A stretch of 64,000 bases of DNA from an uncultured Eubacteriales bacterium (GTDB lineage: Bacteria; Bacillota; Clostridia; Oscillospirales; CAG-382). The DNA is taken from contig CAKSUT010000006.1 of NCBI GenBank assembly GCA_934502885.1, positions 62,001 to 126,000 of the forward strand, written 5' to 3'. The translations under genes and the position numbers were made by a program. The notes under the pieces were generated by a model. It searched no databases. It worked only from the letters and a program-made list of their open reading frames with translations, and was not told the DNA's origin. Shown in pieces: positions 1-8,410 of the stretch (its first letter is position 1; each line of letters starts with the position of its first letter).

Positions 1-859
1 CGAAGGAGTTCACGAATATTCCGAGGTCGCGCACCGCGATTTTCATTTTCAAGCCGCCCTCGGTCTTGCCGTTTTCGTTTGTCCGCACACTTTTCTTCCT
101 ATTATGATATGTGCTTTCCGCACGGCATTTTATGCGTCTCGCCTCGCGTTCGAGGTCGCCGTCGTCTGCGTCGGCATTTTCGGAGGCGAACCTCGCGATA
201 CTCTCGGTCTGCGCCACTCCGAGAGAAAGCTCCGCCGCAAGCGAAATTACCGTCATGCGCTTTTCGGAGGGTGCGGTGAGAAGCGCTCTTGCGTGGCGTT
301 CGGTGAGCTTTGCGTCAAGAACGGCGGCGCGCTCCGCTTTCGAAAGCTTCAAAAGCCGCAGTTTGTTTGCGACAGCCGACTGCGAAAGCGAAAGCCGTTC
401 GGCCGCCTCGGTCTGCGTATACGAACAAAGGTACATAAGCTCGCGTATAGCCGCCGCCTGCTCGAAGAAGTTTAGGTTTTCGCGCTGTATGTTCTCGACT
501 ATCGCAAGCTCCGCGGAGCGTTTGCGGTCGGTGCCTCTCGGCACGACAATGCACGGCACTCGCTCGAGGCAGAGAAGCTTTGCGGCGCGAAGCCGACGTT
601 CCCCTGCGATAAGCTCATACTTCCCCTCCTCGCTCACTCTCACGCAAAGCGGCTGAATAAAGCCGTACTTCGATATGCTGTCGGCAAGCGAGACAATAGC
701 TCCCTCGTCAAAGTCGCACCGCGGCTGTGACGGATTCGGCGCGATGAGCTTCGGACTTATATTGGTTATTCGCACTTCGTCGGCGGCTGTATTACCGGTG
801 TGTGACATTTCATGCATAATATGTGCTTTTTTTGCCGACTTAAAGAATCCGAACGGCAT
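1..859 (-). CDS. noc: Noc/ParB-family nucleoid occlusion or partition protein (3' end outside window)
   Basis: This is a ParB/Noc family DNA-binding protein, at least 286 residues, whose end lies beyond the left edge. It starts at ATG 859-857 behind an AGGGGGG ribosome binding site. An N-terminal ParB domain shows PNPSQPRCDFD, IQPLCVR and the nucleotide-binding motif IAGERRLRAAK, followed by ENIQREN. The central helix-turn-helix shows TQTEAAERLSLSQSAVANKL and LTERHARALL. The last visible residues, IAVRDLGIFVNSF, resemble the conserved C-terminal end of Noc proteins (…RIFINTI), which is why I prefer Noc over the partition protein ParB. Family members are CTP-dependent clamps that bind palindromic DNA, protect the nucleoid from division (Noc) or load SMC at the origin (ParB). 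It is divergent from rlmB, so the shared 200-bp intergenic region may hold its own control sites. The Noc versus ParB choice is inference. Confidence 0.85.
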   Translation of the reverse strand, partial: MPFGFFKSAKKAHIMHEMSHTGNTAADEVRITNISPKLIAPNPSQPRCDFDEGAIVSLADSISKYGFIQPLCVRVSEEGKYELIAGERRLRAAKLLCLERVPCIVVPRGTDRKRSAELAIVENIQRENLNFFEQAAAIRELMYLCSYTQTEAAERLSLSQSAVANKLRLLKLSKAERAAVLDAKLTERHARALLTAPSEKRMTVISLAAELSLGVAQTESIARFASENADADDGDLEREARRIKCRAESTYHNRKKSVRTNENGKTEGGLKMKIAVRDLGIFVNSF

Positions 860-933
860 GGTATCATTCCCCCCTATCTACCTCATTTTACCTCTGACGG
901 CATGAAAATCCTGTCGTTATACGTCGTTTGTTG

Positions 934-949
934 TGTGAAATGTTTCACA
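934..949. promoter_or_regulatory. 7+2+7 palindrome between noc and rlmB
   Basis: The sequence TGTGAAATGTTTCACA is an inverted repeat with two perfect 7-bp arms around a TG centre. It lies between the divergent noc and rlmB genes, about 35 bp upstream of the rlmB -35 box. Its right half contains TGTTTCAC, the half site of the ParB site parS, but the whole is not a parS palindrome. It could be an operator for the flanking ParB-like protein or for another regulator. Confidence 0.35.
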
Positions 950-983
950 AATGTAAACAATTATGTTTTCGTCAAAAATGCTA

Positions 984-1012
984 TGTACAAAAGTGTCGAG
1001 TTGTGTTATAAT
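984..1012 (+). promoter_or_regulatory. Probable sigma-A promoter of rlmB
   Basis: A perfect TATAAT at 1007-1012 is preceded by TGTACA at 984-989 with a 17-bp spacer. It would start transcription about 35 bp before the rlmB start codon. The -35 box matches the consensus at only four of six positions. Confidence 0.6.
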
Positions 1013-1056
1013 ACACAATAGGTATAGTTATATCAAAAAATGAAAGAGAAAACAAG

Positions 1057-1968
1057 ATGGGTTACAGTAAATCGGACAAGAAATACGGTTCGGAGAACCG
1101 AGGTGCGAGATTCGGCTCGCAGAAAAAGAGCGGTTACGCTAAGGGGGGCTCGTTCGGCAAAGGTGCGCCGAGAGCGGCAAAGTCCTCGTCACGTCCCGAA
1201 AGGGCGGAGAAAAACCGCGATGAGGAAATCGCAAACGGTGCGGTCCCGGGAAGGAACGCCGTGAGAGAGCTTCTCAAATCCGGGCGCGACATTGAGAAAA
1301 TTTTCGTAAGCTCCGGCGAACGCGAGGGCTCCATAACAGTGCTTGTCGCCGAAAGCATTAAGCGCGGAATACCGATAATCGAGGTTGAAAAGCCAAAGCT
1401 TGACGCACTCTGCGGTTACGAACAGCATCAGGGAATCGTCGCGATAGCCTCCGAAAAGGAGTATGTGACGATAGACGACATTCTGGCTATTGCCGAGGAA
1501 CGCGGCGAAAAGCCGCTCGTGGTTGTGTGCGACGGAGTTTCCGACCCTCACAACCTCGGCGCGATAATAAGGTGTGCCGAGGGCGCGGGCGCGCACGGAA
1601 TCATTATTCCGAAGCGGCGCGCGGCAGGCATCACTCCGGCGGTTGTGAAGTCGTCGGCAGGCGCGGTGGAACACCTTGCGGCGGCTAAATGCTCGAACGT
1701 CGCGGACACTCTCCGCAAGCTCAAGGACAAAGGCCTTTGGATATTCGGTGCGGAGGCAGACGGTCAAAATTACGTAAAAGCGGAGTTCGATCTTCCCTGC
1801 GCGATAGTTTTGGGCAGTGAGGAAAACGGAATTTCGGACATTGTGAAAAAGCAGTGCGACTACATAGTTTCGATACCGATGAGGGGAAAGGTAAACTCCC
1901 TCAATGTTTCGACGGCGGCCGCCGTACTTCTTTACGAGGCACTCAGACAGCGCGGCATTTCCGAGTAA
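1057..1968 (+). CDS. rlmB: 23S rRNA (guanosine-2'-O)-methyltransferase RlmB-like, TrmH/SpoU family
   Basis: This SPOUT methyltransferase transfers a methyl group from S-adenosylmethionine to a ribose 2'-OH, in the RlmB subfamily on G2251 of 23S rRNA. At 303 residues it is longer than usual (about 250) because of a basic Gly/Lys/Arg/Ser-rich N-terminal tail of about 60 residues. A substrate-binding domain follows from about residue 63 (VPGRNAVRELL). The knotted catalytic domain shows motif 1 SDPHNLGAIIRCAEGAGAHG, motif 2 IVLGSEENGIS and motif 3 PMRGKVNSLNVSTAAA, which form the cofactor knot. The start has a weak ribosome binding site (GAAAGAG). The next gene begins 43 bp downstream and is probably cotranscribed. 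The long basic tail may add RNA contacts. Confidence 0.9.
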   Translation: MGYSKSDKKYGSENRGARFGSQKKSGYAKGGSFGKGAPRAAKSSSRPERAEKNRDEEIANGAVPGRNAVRELLKSGRDIEKIFVSSGEREGSITVLVAESIKRGIPIIEVEKPKLDALCGYEQHQGIVAIASEKEYVTIDDILAIAEERGEKPLVVVCDGVSDPHNLGAIIRCAEGAGAHGIIIPKRRAAGITPAVVKSSAGAVEHLAAAKCSNVADTLRKLKDKGLWIFGAEADGQNYVKAEFDLPCAIVLGSEENGISDIVKKQCDYIVSIPMRGKVNSLNVSTAAAVLLYEALRQRGISE

Positions 1969-2011
1969 AGAGGAAAAGCAAGACAAACAAAACCGAAAGG
2001 AATGTATAAGC

Positions 2012-4609
2012 ATGAGCGATAATGAGAAGCTTACCGGTGCGTCCGGTCTATCGGAAGGCGGCAGTGCGGACGGCAACGCCAAAACGTCGGAGTTTTCAAT
2101 TGACAGTATTCTCGCTGAATACGCTTCTCCCTCAACAAAGTCCGAGCCGGCGGCAAAAGCCGCGCCGGACGAAGCGGATTACCTTGCCGGAAAGGAAGCC
2201 GAGGTCAAGGCCTTGTTTGACGAGGTGGTCGTAAAGGGAAACACTCCGAGCGATGCAAAGGCAGAGAGCGAAAAAAATAACGACAGCCCCGACGCCGGGA
2301 ACACAGTTGTGTTCGGAACGGCGGTCAGCGGAACCGGCGAGACCGGCGAAACGGTAAAGATAACGGGAACACACTCCGTAAAGGAGCTGTTTGACGCAAT
2401 AAACGAAATAACCGGCACGACCGACAAGGTCTCCGCCGGCAAAGAGGACGATGACGCCGACGACGTTCGCATATACGGTTCGGTGGAAGCGGAATCCGAA
2501 CCTGAGGACGTGTACGAGGTCGGCGAGGAGCTTCCGACGGCAAAAGCCGAAGATGAAAGCACCGCCGGCACGGGTACGGTTGACAGAAACGCACTCTTCG
2601 GCGAGGACGGCGAAAGAGATCCGATGTTTGCGGACGTCGGCTTTGACGAATTTGAAAGCGAAGCGAAGCAGAACGGTAAGATAACGCCGGAGAGCGACGC
2701 TTTCAACAGTGCAAAAGAAAATATAGGAAACGACGCCGGAGAAAAGGTCAAGAGCGGTCTTGAAACGCTCTTCGGCTCAACAACCGGCAGTAATCCGATA
2801 GTACGCGACGGCGACGGTTACGGAAACGGTAAGAAAAAGCAGTCGAAGCGTGCGGCGGCGAACGAAATACTTCACCGCGAGGAGGCGGACTTCTCCTCCG
2901 AGCAGGGTATAAACCGCTCTCTCGGTTTCATGTTCAAAAAGTCGCGTCTTGCTCTTCTTTCGGTTATCGGAACCGGGTTCTTCCTCCTTCTTTCGATATT
3001 CTATTCGCTGAGCGCGAACTTCTTCCCTATTTCGGACTTTCTGAAGCCAGGAACTTACAGTGCTGTTTACATACTGGTTGACCTTCAGATAATGTTCTTC
3101 GCGGCGATGTGTGCGCTCGACAAGCTTATCGAGGGAGCGGTTGACCTCTACGACAGATTCGGTTCTCCCGAATGCGTCACTCTCGTGATGACGCTGATGA
3201 TAACGGCGTATTCGGTATACGGCGCCATTACCTGCAAGGGCAATGACGAGGTTTACACCTTCGGTTCGGTCGGCTGTTTCGCGCTGTTCCTTGTCTCCCT
3301 CTACGATTATTACAAGTCCTCTTCGGACTACCTTGCGTTCAGAATAGCGGCGTCTCCGGCGTCGAAGTACGGTTCGGTTGAGCTTGATCCGACGGGTGAA
3401 GACTGCGCTCCTTTCCAGGAGTACATGACCGCCGGTTCAAAGGCATTCACCATTCAGAAGGGCGAAAAGTACTTGAACTTCACCTCCAGAAACGAGACTG
3501 TTCCCAAGTGCGAGAACAGATTCGGCGTGAAGTGTGCGATATCGTTCTTCGTATCGCTTGCGGTCGGCGCGGCGGTCTACGTGTTAAGCACGTTTGACCT
3601 TTACGTTGCGCTCACGTCGGCGCTCGTAATATTCCTTTCGTCGATATCGTTCGGCACGTATCTTGCGGCGGCGCTTCCACGCTATCTTCTTGCGAAGAAG
3701 GCAAGCAGACACAACTGCGCGATAGTCGGTCAGAACGTACACGAGGAATACGAAAACGTATCGGTAATTTCCTTTGAAGACACAGAGGTATTTCCTCCCA
3801 AGGATGTACGCGTTTCGAGTATCCGTGTTTACGGAAACACCGCTCTCGACAGCGCAATACTCGATATAGCGTTCATCTCGAAGAAGCTCGGCGGTCCTCT
3901 TTCAAACGTATTCGCAAAGGCGGTTACTTATGACAGAAGCGACCTCGACAACGTTGAAATCCTCGCCGTTTACCCGGACGCCATAAAGGCGGCGATAGGA
4001 AAGAACGAATACCTTCTCGCAACAAGCGCATTCCTCCGTGCAAACGGATTTGCGTGCTACGAGGATTCGGTTGACAACTCCTACATCACCTCTCTCGGAA
4101 GCATTCTTTACATGGTAAAGAACAACGAGACGGTTGCGAAGTTCTACATAAAGTATGCGATAAATCCGCAGTTTGAGACAATCCTCTCGGGACTCAACGA
4201 CGCCGGCATCTGCGTATCGGTGAGAACCGCCGACCCTTGCATAAACAACGACATTCTTCTTTCCAACCTCAGAGGAAAGAACCACAAGATAAGCGTTGTA
4301 AAGGGTTCGGGAATCGGAAGTCTGCCCTCCACGTCGAAGAATATCGACTCGGGTATCATCTCGCTTTCGGGCATTCACAACTTCCTCAAGACCTACATTC
4401 TCTGCGACAGACTCGGACGCACAATAAAGGTAAACAGCATCGTCAAGGCGATGGGAACGGTATTCGGCTTTGTCATTCCGATAGCGTTGTTTGCTCTCAA
4501 CTTCATGAACCCTGCCGGCACGGTACACATAGTGAACTCGCTGTTTGTACTTCTGATACAGCTTTTCTGGCTTGTGCCGATTGCGGTTATTTCAAGGTTT
4601 TACAAATAA
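2012..4609 (+). CDS. Large membrane protein resembling a catalytically dead P-type ATPase
   Basis: I do not recognise a named family, but the layout follows a P1B-type ATPase. ATG 2012 was chosen for its GAAAGGA ribosome binding site; the product is 865 residues. Residues 1 to about 295 are acidic, low-complexity and probably disordered. Then come four membrane segments in two hairpins, a short loop in place of the actuator domain, and two more segments ending in SFGTYLAAALPRYLL, where P1B pumps have their CPC segment. The following SVISFEDTEVFPP sits where FDKTGTLT would be, so the phosphorylated Asp is gone. KKLGGPLSNVFAKAV aligns with the nucleotide-domain SEHPLARAI, and GICVSVRTADP with the TGD motif. 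The GDGxND motif is absent. Two C-terminal membrane segments close the fold. The function is unknown; it may be a scaffold or sensor. Homology is inferred by eye. Confidence 0.6.
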   Translation: MSDNEKLTGASGLSEGGSADGNAKTSEFSIDSILAEYASPSTKSEPAAKAAPDEADYLAGKEAEVKALFDEVVVKGNTPSDAKAESEKNNDSPDAGNTVVFGTAVSGTGETGETVKITGTHSVKELFDAINEITGTTDKVSAGKEDDDADDVRIYGSVEAESEPEDVYEVGEELPTAKAEDESTAGTGTVDRNALFGEDGERDPMFADVGFDEFESEAKQNGKITPESDAFNSAKENIGNDAGEKVKSGLETLFGSTTGSNPIVRDGDGYGNGKKKQSKRAAANEILHREEADFSSEQGINRSLGFMFKKSRLALLSVIGTGFFLLLSIFYSLSANFFPISDFLKPGTYSAVYILVDLQIMFFAAMCALDKLIEGAVDLYDRFGSPECVTLVMTLMITAYSVYGAITCKGNDEVYTFGSVGCFALFLVSLYDYYKSSSDYLAFRIAASPASKYGSVELDPTGEDCAPFQEYMTAGSKAFTIQKGEKYLNFTSRNETVPKCENRFGVKCAISFFVSLAVGAAVYVLSTFDLYVALTSALVIFLSSISFGTYLAAALPRYLLAKKASRHNCAIVGQNVHEEYENVSVISFEDTEVFPPKDVRVSSIRVYGNTALDSAILDIAFISKKLGGPLSNVFAKAVTYDRSDLDNVEILAVYPDAIKAAIGKNEYLLATSAFLRANGFACYEDSVDNSYITSLGSILYMVKNNETVAKFYIKYAINPQFETILSGLNDAGICVSVRTADPCINNDILLSNLRGKNHKISVVKGSGIGSLPSTSKNIDSGIISLSGIHNFLKTYILCDRLGRTIKVNSIVKAMGTVFGFVIPIALFALNFMNPAGTVHIVNSLFVLLIQLFWLVPIAVISRFYK

Positions 4610-4670
4610 ACACTCGCAAATAAGGGGGACGCTTATGTTCTCCCTTTTGCTTTTTGTTCGGAAATACAGA

Positions 4671-4698
4671 AAAGAGCCGCGGCTGCGGCTCTTTTTTA
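4671..4698 (+). terminator. Intrinsic terminator after the pseudo-ATPase gene
   Basis: A 9-bp stem AAGAGCCGC/GCGGCTCTT with a GGCT loop is followed by six T. It lies between converging genes and has a short T run on the other strand as well, so it may act in both directions. Confidence 0.85.
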
Positions 4699-4731
4699 CG
4701 TCTGTATGTAATTGTCAATCGTCAATCGTAT

Positions 4732-5526
4732 TTACCGTGTGAACTCCGAATAGTCCTCGATGAACTTCTCAAGGCTTTTCTCCGTGGGACTTGCCGTGAA
4801 GTACTCAAGTCCGACATATTTATCGTATCCGCTCTTTTCGATAGCGGCGAAGACATTTTTCCAGTTTATCTCACCCGTACCCGGTGCGCCTCTGCCCGGC
4901 ACGTCGGCAATGTGCATATGACCGATAAGGTCGATGTTATCGGTTATGTTGTTTATGAGGTTGCCCTCCGTCACCTGCTGGTGATATACGTCATACAAGA
5001 GCTTTACGTTGGGGCTGTCCACCTCTCTGATTATCGAAAATCCCTCGTAGCTTGAGGAAAGGTAATAGCCTCTGTGATTGTAAAGCGTGTTGAGCGGTTC
5101 GACGACAAGCGTTACGTCTGCATCCTCGTATATCTTTGCGGCACGGCGAAGGTTCACGACAAGGTTTGCGTGCTGAACGTCACGGGGAATATCGAGTCTT
5201 TCGTCGCCGGTCTGCATGATAAGAGTGCCGACTCCCATCTTTTTCGCAAGCTCCGCCGAATCCTTCGCTATGCGGCAGAACTCCTCCGAATCCTCCATGT
5301 ACAGCGGACCGTGGTAGGTCTCGGGCTTTTCGCGTTTTGTGTCGGTACACATTCCCGCTATCGGCACGCCGTACTCCCTTGACGCCTTTGCTATAAGGTC
5401 GGTGTCCTTGTTCTTCCAGAACCAGAACTCCGCCGCCGAGAAGCCGAGCTCCTTTGTGCGCTTTACTCTGTCAGCGTAGTCATACTCCGTCAAAAGCGCA
5501 TCGATACAGACAGAAAATTTAAGCAT
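4732..5526 (-). CDS. Hydroxypyruvate isomerase-like sugar isomerase/epimerase (TIM barrel)
   Basis: This is a xylose-isomerase-like TIM-barrel enzyme of 264 residues. ATG 5526 is chosen because GGAGG ends eight bases upstream; a GTG at 5535 overlaps that site. The second half has the signature of the Hyi family: VVEPLNTLYN with the first metal-binding Glu, LLYDVYHQQVTEG, and HMHIADVPGRGAPGTGEINW followed by VGLEYF. These supply the Glu, Asp, His and Glu ligands of the divalent metal. Hyi enzymes interconvert hydroxypyruvate and tartronate semialdehyde, but close relatives act on tagatose, fructose or other ketoses, so the substrate is open. It stands alone between two terminators and shares no operon with known sugar genes. 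Confidence 0.8.
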   Translation of the reverse strand: MLKFSVCIDALLTEYDYADRVKRTKELGFSAAEFWFWKNKDTDLIAKASREYGVPIAGMCTDTKREKPETYHGPLYMEDSEEFCRIAKDSAELAKKMGVGTLIMQTGDERLDIPRDVQHANLVVNLRRAAKIYEDADVTLVVEPLNTLYNHRGYYLSSSYEGFSIIREVDSPNVKLLYDVYHQQVTEGNLINNITDNIDLIGHMHIADVPGRGAPGTGEINWKNVFAAIEKSGYDKYVGLEYFTASPTEKSLEKFIEDYSEFTR

Positions 5527-5544
5527 AGTAAGCACCTCCGTTTA

Positions 5545-5587
5545 CAAAAAAAGCGGAAAATCAGAGATAAACCCATGAATTTCCGCC
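5545..5587 (-). terminator. Intrinsic terminator after recR
   Basis: Read on the minus strand, a GCGGAAA/TTTCCGC stem with a long loop is followed by a run of T. It separates ybaB-recR from the isomerase gene downstream. Confidence 0.6.
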
Positions 5588-5592
5588 TGAAT

Positions 5593-6219
5593 TTAAAGTT
5601 CGCGCCGTCCCTCTATAGCTTTTGTGAGCGTTATTTCGTCGGCATACTCAAGGTCGCCGCCGACGGGAATACCGTATGCGAGCCTTGTTGTTTTTACGCC
5701 GAAAGGCTTCACAAGCTTCGCTATATACACAGCCGTCGCTTCACCCTCCACGTTGGGGTTAGTCGCAAGAATAAGCTCAATCGGCTTTGAGGGATCCTCC
5801 TCCGAAAGAGTATTTATGCGTGCGATAAGCTCCTTTATCGTGATGTCGCCCGGACCCACTCCGTCAAGCGGAGAAAGAACACCGTGAAGAACATGGTACA
5901 CGCCGTTGTAGTCACGTATGCGGTCAACCGCCGCAACGTCTCTCGGATCTTCGAGAACGCATATAAGCCGTTTGTCGCGCTTGCCGTCGGCACACACAGG
6001 GCAGATTTCGCCCTCGCAAATGTTCTGGCACACAGCGCATCTTTTTGTCTTTGCCTTTGCATCGGTTATCGACTTCGCAAACTCCGCCGCCGCGTCGTCG
6101 GTCATATCAAGCACGGCAAACGCCATGCGGTACGCCGACTTTTTTCCGACGCCCGGAAGTTTGCGAAAGCTGTCCGCGAGCCTGTCGATTGGGGTAATAC
6201 GCCCTCTGCCCTCCGGCAT
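5593..6219 (-). CDS. recR: Recombination mediator protein RecR
   Basis: RecR works with RecO (and RecF) to load RecA on single-stranded DNA at gaps. This product has 208 residues, close to the usual 200. It shows the N-terminal helix-hairpin-helix region (FRKLPGVGKKSAYRMAF), the C4 zinc finger CAVCQNICEGEICPVC, and a Toprim domain with LICVLEDPRDVAAVDRI and, near the end, ATNPNVEGEATA. Its ATG overlaps the stop codon of ybaB (TGATG), so the two genes are translationally coupled. The common partner dnaX is not upstream. Confidence 0.95.
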   Translation of the reverse strand: MPEGRGRITPIDRLADSFRKLPGVGKKSAYRMAFAVLDMTDDAAAEFAKSITDAKAKTKRCAVCQNICEGEICPVCADGKRDKRLICVLEDPRDVAAVDRIRDYNGVYHVLHGVLSPLDGVGPGDITIKELIARINTLSEEDPSKPIELILATNPNVEGEATAVYIAKLVKPFGVKTTRLAYGIPVGGDLEYADEITLTKAIEGRREL

Positions 6220-6566
6220 CAGAGCAGACCCGGCATCGAGATATTGCCCGTTACCTTATTCATTTCGTCGGAGTTTATCGTCTCAACCTTCTTTATGGCT
6301 TCGTTTACCGCCGCCATAAGGGTGTCCTCGAGAGTCTCGATATCGTCGGGATCGACTATATCCTCGGAGAGCTTAATCTCGGTGATCTCCTTTTTACCGT
6401 TGATTTTGACGTTTACAGCACCGCCGCCGGTCGAAACCTCATATTCCTTTTCGTTGAGCTCTTCCTGGAGTTTTTCCATATCCTCCTGCATCTTCTGAGC
6501 CTGCTTTATTATGGACTGCATATTCTGCGGACCGCCGCCCACACCCTTGGGTAATCTTGCCTTCAT
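6219..6566 (-). CDS. ybaB: YbaB/EbfC family nucleoid-associated protein
   Basis: This 115-residue protein belongs to the YbaB/EbfC family of small dimeric DNA-binding proteins, usually encoded next to recR. It starts with a short flexible segment (KARLPKGVGGGPQNMQ), then the amphipathic helix QSIIKQAQKMQEDMEKLQEE, a beta sheet around VSTGGGAVNVKINGKKEI, and a second helix (LEDTLMAAVNEAIKKVE). Family dimers grip DNA with tweezer-like helices. It is the first gene of a two-gene operon with recR and has a 150-nt leader from a clear sigma-A promoter. Confidence 0.93.
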   Translation of the reverse strand: MKARLPKGVGGGPQNMQSIIKQAQKMQEDMEKLQEELNEKEYEVSTGGGAVNVKINGKKEITEIKLSEDIVDPDDIETLEDTLMAAVNEAIKKVETINSDEMNKVTGNISMPGLL

Positions 6567-6722
6567 TGTTCTGACCGTTCCTTTCGTTTAATTATGAGAT
6601 TCGCCTGCAAATTGCCGCCGACCTCGCCGAAACAAAAAGCGTTTCGGATATGTTTGATTTTTCGTAATAATTCGTGTACGGAAAATTGCGAATATATACG
6701 CCGTCTTCGTACATACTCTGTA

Positions 6723-6751
6723 ATTATATCACACTTTTACGTAAAACGCAA
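6723..6751 (-). promoter_or_regulatory. Sigma-A promoter of ybaB-recR with a palindrome in the spacer
   Basis: On the minus strand, TTGCGT (6751-6746) and TATAAT (6728-6723) are 17 bp apart. The spacer holds the perfect 12-bp palindrome TTTTACGTAAAA at 6735-6746, which touches the -35 box. This is a good position for a repressor to compete with RNA polymerase. Confidence 0.75.
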
Positions 6752-6838
6752 CACCTGAAATAAAAAATTAACAAAAGAACACAAAAACGAAGCTACCGCA
6801 CCTTTTCCGAGCAGCACAGAAACCTAAGCGGTTATGTA

Positions 6839-8371
6839 TCAGTCTCCGAGAGAGGTTTTCACTTTCACGCAAACCTTTTCGTCGTAGCAGGTGAATATTT
6901 CATCGACACGCTCCTTGTCGCTCACCTTCGTAAATGCACTCACAAAGGGAACGATAATCATCGATGCGACCATCGCGAACGCACCGCAGTTGATGGGAGA
7001 CGCAAGGAATGAGGGGAAGATTTTCGGGCAGAGCATATTGAGAATCATAATTCCCGTGCCGAAGATAAAGCTTGCCCAAACCGCCGGCTTCGTGACACGC
7101 TTTGAGTAGAGACCGTAAAGGAACGGCGCAAGGAAAGCTCCTGCGAGCGCACCCCAGGAAATACCCATAAGCTGAGCAATAAAGGTGTTCTTGCTGTTGT
7201 ACTGCGATATTGCGATAACCACGGAAATTGCAATAAATACTACAATAAACGCTCTTATGAGGAGCATTCTCTTTTCGTCGTCGAGCTTCTTTGCGATATG
7301 ACCGTCAATGAGGTCGAGAGTGAGAGTCGAGCTTGAAGCGAGAACGAGCGAGGAAAGCGTTGACATGGATGCCGAAAGAACAAGCACCACAACCACGCCT
7401 ATGAGAATATCGGGGAAGTTTTCGAGCATTTTGGGTATAATCGCATCATAACCGACCGCCGCTGCGTCAATATTGTAGAGACGTCCGAAGCCGCCGAGAA
7501 AGTAACAGCCGCCGGCAACGACGATAGCGAAGAGAGTCGAAATAACCGCGCCCTTGTCTATCGCTTTTTCGCTCTTTATTGAGTAGAACTTCTGCACCAT
7601 CTGCGGAAGTCCCCACGTACCGAGTGAGGTAAGTATTACAACGCAGAGAAGTCCGACGGGATCGGGACCGAAGAACGACGCAAACACACCGGGGACGTCA
7701 GATACCGCAGGGTCATTCACTCTTGCAAGCTCTGCGAGAGCGTTCGTAAATCCTCCGTTGTTTCCGAGAACGCCCGCTATTACCGCGCATATGCCGGCTA
7801 TCATCACGATTCCCTGAATAAAGTCGTTTATCGCGGTCGCCATGTAGCCGCCGGCGATTACGTAGATACCCGTGAGAACCGCCATTGCAACGACGCATAC
7901 CTCATAAGGAATGTCAAACGCCATGCCGAAAAGACGGGAGAGTCCGTTGTAGAGCGAAGCGGTGTACGGAATGAGGAACACGAAAACTATAATCGATGCA
8001 CCGATTTTCAGAGCCTCACTGCCGTATCTTGAGCCGAAAAACTCAGGCATCGTCGCACTTTCGAGCTTGTGGGTCATAACTCTCGTTCGTCTGCCGAGAA
8101 CCGCCCACGCAAGGAGCGAGCCGAGAAAGGCGTTGCCGAGTCCTATCCATGTTGACGCAATGCCGAACTTCCAGCCGAACTGACCGGCGTAGCCTATGAA
8201 GATTACCGCCGAGAAGTAGCTTGTGCCGTATGCGAACGCCGTGAGCCACGGACCGACGGAGCGTCCGCCGAGTACGAAGCCGTTTACGTCGGAGGCGTGC
8301 TTTCTGCAATAGAGTCCGACACCTATCATTACCGCGAAGAAGATTACGAGAAGAACCGCTTTGATTGCCAT
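6839..8371 (-). CDS. Sodium:solute symporter (SSS family), predicted tyrosine transporter
   Basis: This is a 510-residue integral membrane protein of the SSS family, with about 13 hydrophobic segments and the PutP-like layout. ATG 8371 is preferred to ATG 8380: the AAGAAAGGA site abuts the upstream ATG and lies nine bases before the inner one. Motifs seen are FVLGGRSVGPWLTAFAYGTS in the first transmembrane region, VIAGGYMATAINDFIQG after segment 5, and LASSSTLTLDLI late in the protein, where the SSS family binds Na+. Members use the sodium gradient to import amino acids, sugars or other solutes. The upstream T-box appears to monitor tRNA-Tyr, so tyrosine is the best guess for the substrate. 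It is a single-gene unit. Confidence 0.85.
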   Translation of the reverse strand: MAIKAVLLVIFFAVMIGVGLYCRKHASDVNGFVLGGRSVGPWLTAFAYGTSYFSAVIFIGYAGQFGWKFGIASTWIGLGNAFLGSLLAWAVLGRRTRVMTHKLESATMPEFFGSRYGSEALKIGASIIVFVFLIPYTASLYNGLSRLFGMAFDIPYEVCVVAMAVLTGIYVIAGGYMATAINDFIQGIVMIAGICAVIAGVLGNNGGFTNALAELARVNDPAVSDVPGVFASFFGPDPVGLLCVVILTSLGTWGLPQMVQKFYSIKSEKAIDKGAVISTLFAIVVAGGCYFLGGFGRLYNIDAAAVGYDAIIPKMLENFPDILIGVVVVLVLSASMSTLSSLVLASSSTLTLDLIDGHIAKKLDDEKRMLLIRAFIVVFIAISVVIAISQYNSKNTFIAQLMGISWGALAGAFLAPFLYGLYSKRVTKPAVWASFIFGTGIMILNMLCPKIFPSFLASPINCGAFAMVASMIIVPFVSAFTKVSDKERVDEIFTCYDEKVCVKVKTSLGD

Positions 8372-8410
8372 TTTTACCATTCCTTTCTTATTTTACGGAG
8401 GGCGCAGGCA

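Noticed and set aside
934..949. A parS site
   Set aside because: The palindrome shares only one half with TGTTTCACGTGAAACA; the other half and the centre differ.
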